DNA of 29,478 nt from Clostridia bacterium (lineage in GTDB: Bacteria; Bacillota_A; Clostridia; Oscillospirales; CAG-272), in contig JAFXWT010000084.1 of assembly GCA_017542695.1 (NCBI GenBank), positions 1-29,478 of the forward strand, written 5' to 3'. This document shows positions 1 to 7,469 of the stretch, piece by piece. Numbering within the stretch: the first letter of the stretch is position 1; every line of letters begins with the position of its first letter. The notes below the pieces were generated by a model, which did not search any database, was not told the origin of the DNA, and saw nothing but the letters and a program-made list of their open reading frames with translations. The position numbers and the translations under genes are program-made.

Positions 1-1760
1 GTCGCAAGCTGCCATATCCTCTTTGCCAGCACGTCCGCGCCGTCGTCTTTTGATTTGATCTTTTCCTGAAGCTTTTGAATGAGCGGGCTCTTGACATTGA
101 CGATGAGCGTCGCCTTGTCCTCTTGCGGCGCGTCGCCCATACCGTAGACGCGCATCATGTCGGCAAATCGGCGATCTTCTTCCGAAGTATTTATAATAAC
201 GGGCGTTTTTTCGTCGATCAGCGACTCGAATTTGACCTCGAGCTTGTTGTTGCCGGATGCTTTTCTGAACGCGTCTCGGACTTTGTCGTCGCTTTTTGCC
301 TTGTCGCCCGACTTGATCGCGGAGGCGACGTCGGCGTCAACGCGGAGGAATTTAACTCCCGCGCCGTCGGCTTCGAGCTGTGTGATGTACTGCGAATCGA
401 TCACCGTGTCGAGCACGCAGACGTCGATGCCCTGCGAATTATACATGGAAACGTACTGCGCCTGCGCCACTTTATCGACCGTATAGTAGACGGTGTTTTC
501 GTGCTTTTCCTTTGCTTTTTCGAGATATTCGGGGAGCGTGACGCACTTGTCGTCGGTCAGGCACAGGAGCATCGAATCCTTCATTCTCTCACGGAATTTC
601 ACGTCGCGGATGCAGCCGTATTCGATGAACATGCGGATGTCGCCCCATATCTTTTCATATCCCTCGCGGTCGCCGTTCAGCATTCCGGTGAGCTTGTCGG
701 CGACTTTTTTCGATATGTGCGCTTGAAGCTTTGCGACGTAACCGCTGTTTTGCAGGTAGCTGCGCGAGACGTTGAGCGGAAGCTCGGGGCAGTCGAGAAC
801 GCCTTTAAGCATCAGCATATATTCGGGGATGACCTCTTTTACGTTGTCGGCGACGAATACCTGATTATAGTAGAGCTTTACCTCGCCTTCGAGCGACGAA
901 TACTCGTTCGAGAGTTTCGGGAAATAGAGTATGCCCTTGAAGTTGAGCGGATAATCCGCGTTTATATGAATATAGAAGAGCGGATCCTTGTAATCGCGGA
1001 AAACCTTGTGGTAAAACGATTTATAGTCCTCGTCCGTGCAGTCGCCGGGCTGGCGAAGCCAGAGAGGGTTCTTGTCATTGAGCGGCTCGGGAAGGACGAT
1101 GTTGCCGTCCTTGTCCTTGTGCTCCTCGCCGTCGTCGTAGTAGATGTCGACGGGCATGAAAGAGCAATATTTTTCAAGGACGGTGCGGATTTTGTACGGT
1201 TCGAGGAATTCTTTTTCCTCGTCGGTGATGTGCATTATGACGTCGGTGCCGCGACCGTCGCGCTCCGCGGGTTCGATCTCGTATTCGCCCGCCTCGGTGC
1301 AAGTCCAGCGGACGGAAGGCGCGTCGGTATACGACTTTGTGACGATCTCGACCTTGTCGCTTACCATAAACGACGAGTAGAACCCGAGTCCGAAATGACC
1401 GATAATGCCGCTGCCGCCCTCGTTTTCGCCCTCGTATTTCTGAATGAAGTCGAGCGCGCCCGAAAGGGCAATGCTGCAAATGTATTTTTCAAGCTCTTCC
1501 GCTGTCATGCCGATACCGTTATCGGAAACGGTGAGCGTTTTCGCATCCTTGTCTATTTTGACGTCGATGCGGAAGTCCTCACCGGAGAAATCGGCCTGAC
1601 CGAGAGAGGTGAGGCGTTTCAGTTTCGTAATCGCGTCGCAAGAGTTCGACACGATCTCGCGCAGAAATATCTCTTTTTCGGAATAAAGCCATTTTTTGAT
1701 TATTGGGAATATGTGCTCCGTCTGAACGGATATCCCGCCTTTTTTTATGTTTTCGCTCAT
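1..1760 (-). CDS. htpG: Molecular chaperone HtpG (Hsp90 family), C-terminus outside window
   Basis: ATP-dependent Hsp90 chaperone of the cytoplasm. The minus-strand frame is open from the ATG at 1760 to the window edge, giving about 586 residues of a family usually 620-640 long, so only the tail of the dimerisation domain is missing. Visible GHKL ATPase motifs are FLREIVSN (E35 and N39), DNGIGM at 80-85 and GHFGLG at 121-126, followed by the middle domain (VLDCPELPLNVSRS region). The start is fixed by an AAGAAGGGA ribosome site about 8 nt upstream. A CIRCE operator about 98 nt upstream implies HrcA control. It is separated from mgsA by a terminator, so it is probably a single-gene unit, although anything downstream lies outside the window. 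Confidence 0.97.
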   Translation of the reverse strand, partial: MSENIKKGGISVQTEHIFPIIKKWLYSEKEIFLREIVSNSCDAITKLKRLTSLGQADFSGEDFRIDVKIDKDAKTLTVSDNGIGMTAEELEKYICSIALSGALDFIQKYEGENEGGSGIIGHFGLGFYSSFMVSDKVEIVTKSYTDAPSVRWTCTEAGEYEIEPAERDGRGTDVIMHITDEEKEFLEPYKIRTVLEKYCSFMPVDIYYDDGEEHKDKDGNIVLPEPLNDKNPLWLRQPGDCTDEDYKSFYHKVFRDYKDPLFYIHINADYPLNFKGILYFPKLSNEYSSLEGEVKLYYNQVFVADNVKEVIPEYMLMLKGVLDCPELPLNVSRSYLQNSGYVAKLQAHISKKVADKLTGMLNGDREGYEKIWGDIRMFIEYGCIRDVKFRERMKDSMLLCLTDDKCVTLPEYLEKAKEKHENTVYYTVDKVAQAQYVSMYNSQGIDVCVLDTVIDSQYITQLEADGAGVKFLRVDADVASAIKSGDKAKSDDKVRDAFRKASGNNKLEVKFESLIDEKTPVIINTSEEDRRFADMMRVYGMGDAPQEDKATLIVNVKSPLIQKLQEKIKSKDDGADVLAKRIWQLA

Positions 1761-1858
1761 TTTGATGATCCCTTCTTTTTGATTTTCACTGTACGTACCA
1801 CATTTTACCCCTTATTTGTTATGACAAAAAGAATAAAATATGAACAAATCGTGAATTT

Positions 1859-1885
1859 TTGGCAGTCAATACGGTCGAGTGCTAA
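1859..1885 (-). promoter_or_regulatory. CIRCE operator (HrcA binding site) upstream of htpG
   Basis: The consensus is TTAGCACTC-N9-GAGTGCTAA. Read on the plus strand, the site has TTGGCAGTC at 1859-1867, nine bases, and then a perfect GAGTGCTAA at 1877-1885, so 16 of 18 arm positions match. CIRCE is bound by HrcA, the repressor of class I heat-shock genes such as groESL and dnaK. The site lies 98 nt before the htpG start. I could not place the htpG promoter with confidence: a TAAAAT at 1802-1807 (minus strand) lacks a good -35, and TATTGA inside the CIRCE spacer is another candidate. Confidence 0.88.
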
Positions 1886-1912
1886 AAATCACACCGCGCA
1901 AAGAGCGCCTTG

Positions 1913-1939
1913 AAAAAAGAGCCCGTCGGGCTCTTTTTT
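1913..1939 (-). terminator. Intrinsic terminator after mgsA (bidirectional shape)
   Basis: A GAGCCCG/CGGGCTC hairpin (1919-1933) is flanked by six A on one side and six T on the other, so it can act on either strand. It lies just past the mgsA stop and upstream of htpG, separating the minD-mgsA unit from the heat-shock gene. Confidence 0.9.
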
Positions 1940-1942
1940 ATA

Positions 1943-2389
1943 TCATTTTTTATTTTTTTCTCTTTCGCGCTTGCGGTGATTGTATTCGGATTTCGGGTTG
2001 ACGATCTCGCGCCAGTCGAGGTCGCCGCGGTCGAGCGCGCATATCAGCGTTTCCGCGGTGGCGATGTTGGTCGCAAGCGGGACGTTGTTGACGTCGCACT
2101 CGCGGATCAGCGCGTAGTCGCGCATGAGCGAATCAATCGATCTGTTGGCGTCGCGCAGGTAGATGACGATGTCGATCTCGTTATACGTGACGCGCGAGGT
2201 GATCTGCTGGATGCCACCCTGTGTGCCGGGGAGAAGCTCCTCTATTTCAAGTCCCGTCGCCTGTGAAATGGTTTTGCCCGTCATTTTTGTGGCGCAGATA
2301 TTGTGCTTTGCAAGCACGCCGCAGTAAGCTATGCAAAACTGGGCGACGAGATCTTTTTTTGTATCGTTTGCAATAATTGCGATTTCCAT
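1943..2389 (-). CDS. mgsA: Methylglyoxal synthase homologue with altered catalytic residues
   Basis: A 148-aa MGS-fold protein. True MgsA converts dihydroxyacetone phosphate to methylglyoxal plus phosphate. Family blocks are clear: an IAxIANDTKK start, ATKMTGK, PGTQGGIQQI, YLRDAN, and CDVNNVPLATNIATAE, ending in the RGDLDWREIVNPK-type tail of clostridial MgsA. The residues of the E. coli mechanism are mostly changed: His19 aligns with N8, Thr47 with M36, catalytic Asp71 with I60, His98 with S87 and Asp101 with R90; only Asp91 is kept (D80). The I60 codon (ATC) was checked in the nucleotides. It starts 16 nt after minD behind GGAGGA, so the two are co-transcribed. The lineage is clear, but methylglyoxal synthesis is doubtful; it may bind another phosphorylated ligand or have a structural or regulatory role. 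Confidence 0.85.
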   Translation of the reverse strand: MEIAIIANDTKKDLVAQFCIAYCGVLAKHNICATKMTGKTISQATGLEIEELLPGTQGGIQQITSRVTYNEIDIVIYLRDANRSIDSLMRDYALIRECDVNNVPLATNIATAETLICALDRGDLDWREIVNPKSEYNHRKREREKNKK

Positions 2390-2405
2390 TTCAAATCCTC
2401 CGTTT

Positions 2406-3191
2406 TCAGTGGACGCGTTTCAGTTTTCTTATCTTATAGAAAAGCGGGACGCTCATTCCGAGCGTGCGGCGCGCGATGTTGTCGAAAGCTCTGGTGACGG
2501 GCTCGCTCAAAAGCTCGTCGGTTAAAGTCCCCGTGTCGCCGGCGCGTATCAGTTCCGGCTCATACGGAACGGCGCCGATCAGTCTGACGCGCGACTCGTC
2601 GATCATCGAGATTATGTTTTGTTTTGCGGCGTCAGTGCTTTTTCCTGCTATCTGATTGACGATGAGGCGCATACGGCGCACTCCGTGAGCGGCGAGAAAG
2701 CTCGCCGTTCTGTCGGCGGCGCGAACTGCCGCCCTCGTCGGCGAGACGATTATATACGCTGTGTCCGCCACGTTCGAGGCAAGGATGAGCGGCTCGCCAA
2801 CGCCGCCCGGCGTATCGAGAAAGATGAAGTCGTAGTTCCCGCTTTTTGCATAGAGCATAACTGTCGCGCGGAACGTAGCCGGAGACACGCGGAAGTCCCA
2901 GTCATACGGCGCGGCGACAAAAGAAAGATTTGCGTTTCTCTTGTCCGTCACGACGGCGCGGAACGCGTCGACGCGATGGCTCAGCACGTCGCCGATATCG
3001 TACACCGTTTCGTTTGAGAGTCCCGTGATTATGTCAAGGCATCTGTTGCCGAAATCGCAGTCGATGAGCAGAACGCGCTGTCCGATCGTCGCCATGCTCA
3101 TGGCGAGATTGGCGCATACGGTCGATTTGCCGACGCCGCCCTTGCAGGAGGTGAACAGTATTATCTGCGCTTCTTTTACACTTTCAGCCAT
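2406..3191 (-). CDS. minD: Septum site-determining ATPase MinD
   Basis: ParA/MinD-family ATPase, 261 aa, that positions the division septum by recruiting MinC to the membrane. Seen: deviant Walker A KGGVGKST at 17-24, LLIDCD at 41-46, switch DTPGGVG at 126-132, and the MinD-like NRCLDIITGL...VYDIGDVL stretch. The C-terminal tail (residues 248-261) is basic and hydrophobic, like the MinD membrane-targeting helix. I chose the ATG at 3191 rather than the in-frame ATG at 3212: GAGG lies 6 nt upstream of the former, and the promoter predicts transcription to start near 3214, almost on top of the latter. The order minD-mgsA is common in clostridia; minC, minE and rodA are not in the window. A general ParA-type ATPase is the alternative. 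Confidence 0.85.
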   Translation of the reverse strand: MAESVKEAQIILFTSCKGGVGKSTVCANLAMSMATIGQRVLLIDCDFGNRCLDIITGLSNETVYDIGDVLSHRVDAFRAVVTDKRNANLSFVAAPYDWDFRVSPATFRATVMLYAKSGNYDFIFLDTPGGVGEPLILASNVADTAYIIVSPTRAAVRAADRTASFLAAHGVRRMRLIVNQIAGKSTDAAKQNIISMIDESRVRLIGAVPYEPELIRAGDTGTLTDELLSEPVTRAFDNIARRTLGMSVPLFYKIRKLKRVH

Positions 3192-3197
3192 AAGATA

Positions 3198-3201
3198 CCT
3201 C
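3198..3201 (-). promoter_or_regulatory. Ribosome binding site deciding the minD start
   Basis: GAGG on the minus strand, 6 nt before the ATG at 3191. The upstream in-frame ATG at 3212 has only A/T-rich sequence before it, so the shorter protein is preferred. Confidence 0.75.
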
Positions 3202-3220
3202 GACTTCCTCATTCTTATTT

Positions 3221-3249
3221 ATTTTACCATTCGTGAATTGCTTTGTCAA
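3221..3249 (-). promoter_or_regulatory. SigmaA-type promoter for minD-mgsA
   Basis: Read on the minus strand: TTGACA (3249-3244), a 17-bp spacer, then TAAAAT (3226-3221) preceded by TGG, an extended -10. The predicted start is near 3214. The -35 is perfect. No terminator is visible between thiI and this promoter, so some read-through from thiI is possible. Confidence 0.88.
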
Positions 3250-3271
3250 GTAAATATCAAAATTCGGACGT

Positions 3272-4447
3272 TTATTTTCTTTTGACGGCGACGGTGTACA
3301 TCGTACCGAACGCCTCGTCCTCGAGCGCCGTAACGTCGAGCTTTTCTTCCTCTGCGAGCACTTTGCACAGCTCGGGCTGCGTGCGCGGGTGTCGCGGGGT
3401 GAATACGGTGCAGCAGTCCTCGTAGGGAAGAATGGATGTGTCGAAAGTGCCGATGTCGCGCGAGCGTTCGACGATCTCCTCCTTGTCCATGCCGATGAGA
3501 GGACGGAAAACGGGGCGGTCGGCGACGACATTCGTCACGCCGAGCGCTTTCATCGTCTGGCTTGCGACCTGACCGAGCGATTCGCCCGTCACGAGTGCGT
3601 CGCATCCGAACATTTCCGCCGTGCGGCATGAAAGGCGCATCATAAAGCGGCGGAGCAGGAGAGTGAAGTAGTCCTCTTCGATCGTGTCGCGCATGACCTC
3701 CTGAATATGCGTCAAGGAGATGATGTGTACTTTGATGTCGCCGCAGTATTCGGCGATCTCTTCGGCGAGCTTCAGCACTTTCATTCTGGCGCGCTCGCTC
3801 GTATACGGAAAGCTCTCGAAATGCACCGCCTCGACTCTGACTCCGCGTTTTGCCATCATGTATCCCGCGACGGGGCTGTCAATGCCGCCTGACAGTAGCA
3901 GAAGGGCGTTGCCGTTCGAGCCGACCGGCATTCCGCCGACGGCTTTTTCCTGTCCCGCGGCGAGGAACGCCATTTTATCTCGTATTTCGACGCGGACGGT
4001 GACGTCCGGCTCGTGAACGTCGACGGCGATCTTCCCGTGAGTCTGTTCGAGTATTTCCGCGCCGACGTCGCGGCTGATCTCCGGGGACGTCAGCGGGAAC
4101 GACTTATCCGAGCGCTTTGCCTCGACTTTGAACGTCTTATAACGGGCGAGATCGGGGACGATATTCTCGACGGCGGCGAGGATCTTCGCCATGTCTTTTT
4201 CGATCTCATAAGCACGGCTGACGGCGACGACGCCGAATGTGTTTTTCGCTTCCTCATACGCCGACGAAATGTCACACATCTCGTCCTTCGGCTCGATGTA
4301 GACGGTGCTCTGCAACGAGTAGATGTTGAATTTTCCGTATTTCGACACGCGGCGCGCGAGATTTTTGCGAAGCAGCGTCTCGAAGAAGGCGCGGTTCGCG
4401 CCTTTGAGCGCAATCTCGCCGTATTTGCACAGTATTATTTCCCTCAT
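3272..4447 (-). CDS. thiI: tRNA 4-thiouridine synthetase ThiI (short form)
   Basis: Sulfurtransferase that adenylates and thiolates U8 of tRNA and, in many bacteria, passes sulfur to thiazole synthesis. The 391 aa show an N-terminal ferredoxin-like part (KYGEIALKGANR), a THUMP domain at roughly 60-165, and an adenylating PP-loop LLLLSGGIDSP around 182-192. There is no C-terminal rhodanese domain, as in Bacillus-type ThiI. The YEDCCTVF stretch near 340 carries the conserved cysteines seen in this subgroup. The frame extends to an ATG at 4498, but the ATG at 4447 has AAGGA 7 nt upstream and gives the conserved MREIILCKYGE start. The cysteine desulfurase often paired with it is absent here. Confidence 0.96.
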   Translation of the reverse strand: MREIILCKYGEIALKGANRAFFETLLRKNLARRVSKYGKFNIYSLQSTVYIEPKDEMCDISSAYEEAKNTFGVVAVSRAYEIEKDMAKILAAVENIVPDLARYKTFKVEAKRSDKSFPLTSPEISRDVGAEILEQTHGKIAVDVHEPDVTVRVEIRDKMAFLAAGQEKAVGGMPVGSNGNALLLLSGGIDSPVAGYMMAKRGVRVEAVHFESFPYTSERARMKVLKLAEEIAEYCGDIKVHIISLTHIQEVMRDTIEEDYFTLLLRRFMMRLSCRTAEMFGCDALVTGESLGQVASQTMKALGVTNVVADRPVFRPLIGMDKEEIVERSRDIGTFDTSILPYEDCCTVFTPRHPRTQPELCKVLAEEEKLDVTALEDEAFGTMYTVAVKRK

Positions 4448-4454
4448 TTTTTCA

Positions 4455-4459
4455 TCCTT
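4455..4459 (-). promoter_or_regulatory. Ribosome binding site deciding the thiI start
   Basis: AAGGA on the minus strand, 7 nt before the ATG at 4447. The upstream in-frame ATG (4498) has no comparable site and would add a lysine-rich extension absent from the family. Confidence 0.75.
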
Positions 4460-4492
4460 AAAAAATTTTTTTGAGTATTTTTCGGTTTTCCA

Positions 4493-4521
4493 TTCCATTT
4501 GTGATGATTTTATGGTATATT
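4493..4521 (+). promoter_or_regulatory. Probable promoter for the zapA-rnhA operon
   Basis: An extended -10, TGG followed by TATATT at 4516-4521, with a weak -35 TTCCAT at 4493-4498 and a 17-bp spacer. An alternative reading is TTGTGA (4499-4504), 17 bp, TAATAT (4522-4527). Either would start RNA near 4528-4534 and leave a leader of about 60 nt before zapA. Confidence 0.55.
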
Positions 4522-4536
4522 TAATATATCAAAGAC

Positions 4537-4565
4537 ATTATACACCAATTTTGCTTTCAATGCAA
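4537..4565 (-). promoter_or_regulatory. Promoter for thiI
   Basis: On the minus strand: TTGCAT (4565-4560), a 17-bp spacer, then a perfect TATAAT (4542-4537). The predicted start is near 4530. It overlaps head-on with the zapA promoter. Confidence 0.78.
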
Positions 4566-4592
4566 CAAGTAAAATACACGGAGGAAAAAGAA

Positions 4593-4832
4593 ATGGACAA
4601 AAATTCACACAAGATCATGGTTTCGGGAGTGGAGCTTTCGCTTTCGTCGTCGAACGTCAACGAGTACGTCGAAAAACTTGCCGAGGATCTGACGAAAAGA
4701 ATAAATAAACTCGAATTCTCGAACCTCGGCGTGTCGAAGCTCGAGGCGGCGATCGTCTGCGCGCTCGACCTGCTCGACGAGAACTACAGACTTCACCTTC
4801 AGATCGAAGATATGAAGGACGATGAAAAATAA
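4593..4832 (+). CDS. zapA: ZapA-like cell division protein
   Basis: A 79-aa protein with the ZapA pattern: a short N-terminal beta part (KIMVSGVELSLSS), a helix that begins VNEYVEKLAEDLTKRI, and a second helix (KLEAAIVCALDLLDENYRLHLQIED) that can form a coiled coil. ZapA cross-links FtsZ filaments at the septum. The start follows GGAGG 7 nt upstream; the frame continues upstream but without a ribosome site. It overlaps the U32 peptidase gene by 11 nt, an arrangement typical of clostridia. It is slightly short for the family, and the identification rests on pattern and context. Confidence 0.8.
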   Translation: MDKNSHKIMVSGVELSLSSSNVNEYVEKLAEDLTKRINKLEFSNLGVSKLEAAIVCALDLLDENYRLHLQIEDMKDDEK

Positions 4833-6843
4833 TCTGCCGGAGCTTCTCGCACCGGCGGGCTCGCCCGACGCGCTTGACGCCGCTCTGGCGGCTGGAGCTG
4901 ACGCGGTCTATTTCGGCGCGAAAACGCTGAACGCGCGTCACGGCGCGGAAAACTTCGACGACGTCTCGCTTTTTGACGCGGTCAGAAAATGCCGTGCGCT
5001 CGGAGTAAAGACGAATATCACGATAAATACGGAGATTTACGGGCGGGAGCTTATGCCCGCCTTGTCGCTTGTCGGAGAGCTTATGAAAGCCGGGGCGGAC
5101 GCGTTCATCGTCGCCGACCTCGGTCTCGCGCGGGCGATAAAGATGATGTATCCGTCGGCGGTGCTCCACGCAAGCACGCAGGCGAGCGGGCAGAACGCAT
5201 ATTCCGCGCGGGCGCTCGGAAAGCTCGGATTTTCGAGAATGGTCGCGCCGCGCGAGCTCTGCAAAAATGATTTAATACAACTGTGTAAAACGTCGCCGAT
5301 CGAAACTGAGATATTCGTTCACGGCGCGCTTTGCGTCAGCTTTTCGGGTCAGTGCCTGATGAGCTCCGTCATCGGCGGAAGAAGCGGGAACAGGGGCGAG
5401 TGCGCCCAGCCGTGCCGCTTGCCGTACAGATGCGCCTCGTGCTATCCGCTGAGTCTGAAAGATTCGTGCCTCGCGGGGCACATAACGGAGATACTTCCGC
5501 TCGGCGTCGCGTCTCTGAAGATCGAGGGCAGAATGAAGAGTGCCGACTATGTTTACGGCGTTACGAAGATTTACCGCGCCTTGCTCGACGAGGAACGAAA
5601 CGCCGACGAGAGCGAGATCGTTTGTCTTGCCGACCTTTTTTCGCGCTCGGGATTTACTGATGGGTATTTCACGTCGAAAATCGGCTCGGATATGCTCGGC
5701 GTTCGCACTGACGAACAGAAAAAGACGACGGCGGCGACGGAGAGCGCAAAATACGAAAAACACCGCCTGCCGATACGTGTTTTCGGCGATTTTTCGAGCG
5801 TTCCTGCTTCGGTGACGGCGTGCGCCGAAAGAGACGGAGAGAGCGTCACGGCAACGGCGGAAGCCGAAATATACGACGGCGACTATCCCGCGCTCGACGC
5901 GGAGCGGATAAGGACGGCGCTGTCCAAATGCGGCGCGACGGTATTTGAAGCCGAAAATGTCGACGTGGCGAGCGGCGACGGGGCAAGACTGCCGCTCAAA
6001 GCAGTCAACGAAATGCGCCGCGCGGCGTTGGCAAAGCTATTTGATAATCTCACGCGCGTCGATGCGACGGAATGCACGGGCAAAATTCCCGACGTGAAAA
6101 AGCGAACGTCGAGTCCGAAAAAGACGGCGTATTTTGCGTTCGCCGACGCGATAACCGAGGCGGCGACGGAATATTTCGATAATATCTTCATCCCGCTCGA
6201 TCAGTATCTGAAACTCGCGCCGAAAGACGAAAAGATCGGATTTGCAATGCCGCCCGTCACGTTTGACAGCGAGTGCGGGGACGTGATATCAAAGGTCGGA
6301 AAAGCGAGGGCTCTCGGCGCGACGGCGGCGCTCGTAACGTCGCTGTGGCAGACGGAAATACTCGGCGGGCTTACGCTTTTCGGTGATATTCGCTTCAACG
6401 TCGTGAGCGCGCAGAGCGCGGACGTTTTGCGCTCTGCCGGGATAGGGTATGTCATCGCATCGCCGGAAATATCGCCGACTTATGCGCATTTTTGCGACGG
6501 GGCGGTGATGTACGGCCGCCTGCCGCTGATGACGACGGTCAAGTGTGCGATAAAGGACGTCGTCGGCGTCAAAAGCGACGCCTGCCGCTACTGCGACACG
6601 CATCGTTTTACAACGCTTGTTGACCGCACAGGCGCGGAATTTATCATTACGCGCGAGCCGCCGCACAAAAACGTGATATATAACAGCGTACCCGTCTGGA
6701 TGTGCGACAAGGCGATGGACTTTGACAAAAACGCGCTCGGCGCGCATTTCATCTTCACCGATGAAACGCCCGACGCGGTGGATATGATAATTCAGATGGC
6801 AAAAGAGAAAAAATCACTATACGGAAAGTTCAAAAGGTTATGA
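4822..6843 (+). CDS. Peptidase U32 family protein, RlhA-like, with DUF3656-type middle region
   Basis: 673 aa. The N-terminus (PELLAPAGSPDALDAALAAGADAVYFG) begins a TIM-barrel-like domain. The U32 signature runs from EIFVHGALC to SSVIGG at 163-185, with conserved cysteines at 171, 178, 194 and 198, then KIEGRMKS at 233-240. A middle region fits DUF3656, and a C-terminal block has CRYC near 588-592 followed by DTHRF. This long architecture matches E. coli RlhA, which hydroxylates C2501 of 23S rRNA, better than the short collagenase-like members, so an RNA-modifying role is more likely than proteolysis (inference). It overlaps zapA by 11 nt and maf by 4 nt, implying translational coupling. Confidence 0.88.
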   Translation: MKNNLPELLAPAGSPDALDAALAAGADAVYFGAKTLNARHGAENFDDVSLFDAVRKCRALGVKTNITINTEIYGRELMPALSLVGELMKAGADAFIVADLGLARAIKMMYPSAVLHASTQASGQNAYSARALGKLGFSRMVAPRELCKNDLIQLCKTSPIETEIFVHGALCVSFSGQCLMSSVIGGRSGNRGECAQPCRLPYRCASCYPLSLKDSCLAGHITEILPLGVASLKIEGRMKSADYVYGVTKIYRALLDEERNADESEIVCLADLFSRSGFTDGYFTSKIGSDMLGVRTDEQKKTTAATESAKYEKHRLPIRVFGDFSSVPASVTACAERDGESVTATAEAEIYDGDYPALDAERIRTALSKCGATVFEAENVDVASGDGARLPLKAVNEMRRAALAKLFDNLTRVDATECTGKIPDVKKRTSSPKKTAYFAFADAITEAATEYFDNIFIPLDQYLKLAPKDEKIGFAMPPVTFDSECGDVISKVGKARALGATAALVTSLWQTEILGGLTLFGDIRFNVVSAQSADVLRSAGIGYVIASPEISPTYAHFCDGAVMYGRLPLMTTVKCAIKDVVGVKSDACRYCDTHRFTTLVDRTGAEFIITREPPHKNVIYNSVPVWMCDKAMDFDKNALGAHFIFTDETPDAVDMIIQMAKEKKSLYGKFKRL

Positions 6844-7469
6844 ACATAAAAAGGATAATCCTCGCGTCCGCGTCTCCGCGCCGCCGCGAAGTGCTTGAAA
6901 AATTCGGACTGAAATTCGACGTGATACCGAGTGACGCCGACGAAAACATTTCAAAAGATATGCCGTGCGGCGACTACGTGACGGCGCTGGCGAAGCTCAA
7001 GGGCGAGTCGGTGCGCGACGTGCTCATCTCGAAGGGCGAGGACGTAGCGGACACGCTGATAATTTCGTGCGACACCGTCGTTTACTACGACAAAATGATA
7101 ATCGGCAAGCCGAAAAGCGATCTTGACGCGAGGGTGACGCTCGGGATGTTGTCCGATTCGTGGCACAGCGTTTATTCGGGGCTTTGTCTTATCATCGGCG
7201 ACGCGGAAATGTGCGACTATGCTCGCACGGACGTGAAATTTGCCGAGATATCGGAGCGCGATATCGAAAAATACGTCGCGTCGGGCGAGCCGCGCGGAAA
7301 AGCCGGCTCTTACGCGATTCAGGGCGAAGCGGCGGCGTTCGTCGAGAAGATCGACGGCGACTACTATAACGTCGTCGGCTTTCCGCTCGCGCTGTTCTGC
7401 AGGATGTTAAAATACGATCTCGGAACTTCCGTGTTCGATTTGGGTGAAATAAATGACGAAAAAAGATAA
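6840..7469 (+). CDS. maf: Maf-family nucleoside triphosphate pyrophosphatase
   Basis: A 209-aa cytosolic enzyme that hydrolyses non-canonical or excess NTPs (dTTP/UTP or modified pyrimidines) to monophosphates. Family motifs are present: SASPRR at 10-15, CDTVV at 77-81 with catalytic D78, GKPKS at 89-93, and GSYAIQG at 156-162. The start overlaps the preceding stop as ATGA, and its 3' end overlaps nth by 17 nt. It sits in a run of genome-maintenance genes, consistent with nucleotide pool cleaning. Subfamily (YhdE-like versus YceF-like) is not settled by eye; the GSYAIQG motif favours the dTTP/UTP type. Confidence 0.94.
   Translation: MNIKRIILASASPRRREVLEKFGLKFDVIPSDADENISKDMPCGDYVTALAKLKGESVRDVLISKGEDVADTLIISCDTVVYYDKMIIGKPKSDLDARVTLGMLSDSWHSVYSGLCLIIGDAEMCDYARTDVKFAEISERDIEKYVASGEPRGKAGSYAIQGEAAAFVEKIDGDYYNVVGFPLALFCRMLKYDLGTSVFDLGEINDEKR

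Noticed and set aside
1791..1798. GTACGTAC palindrome in the htpG leader
   Set aside because: Eight-base palindromes are expected by chance, and there is no repeat or known operator match.
1802..1830. Candidate htpG promoter (TAAAAT with TTGTCA upstream)
   Set aside because: The spacer is only 14 bp and no other -35 fits well, so I did not annotate it as a promoter.
75..1913. 612-aa plus-strand open frame
   Set aside because: It is the antisense shadow of htpG. The minus strand encodes an unmistakable Hsp90, and the plus frame has no ribosome site or recognisable domain.
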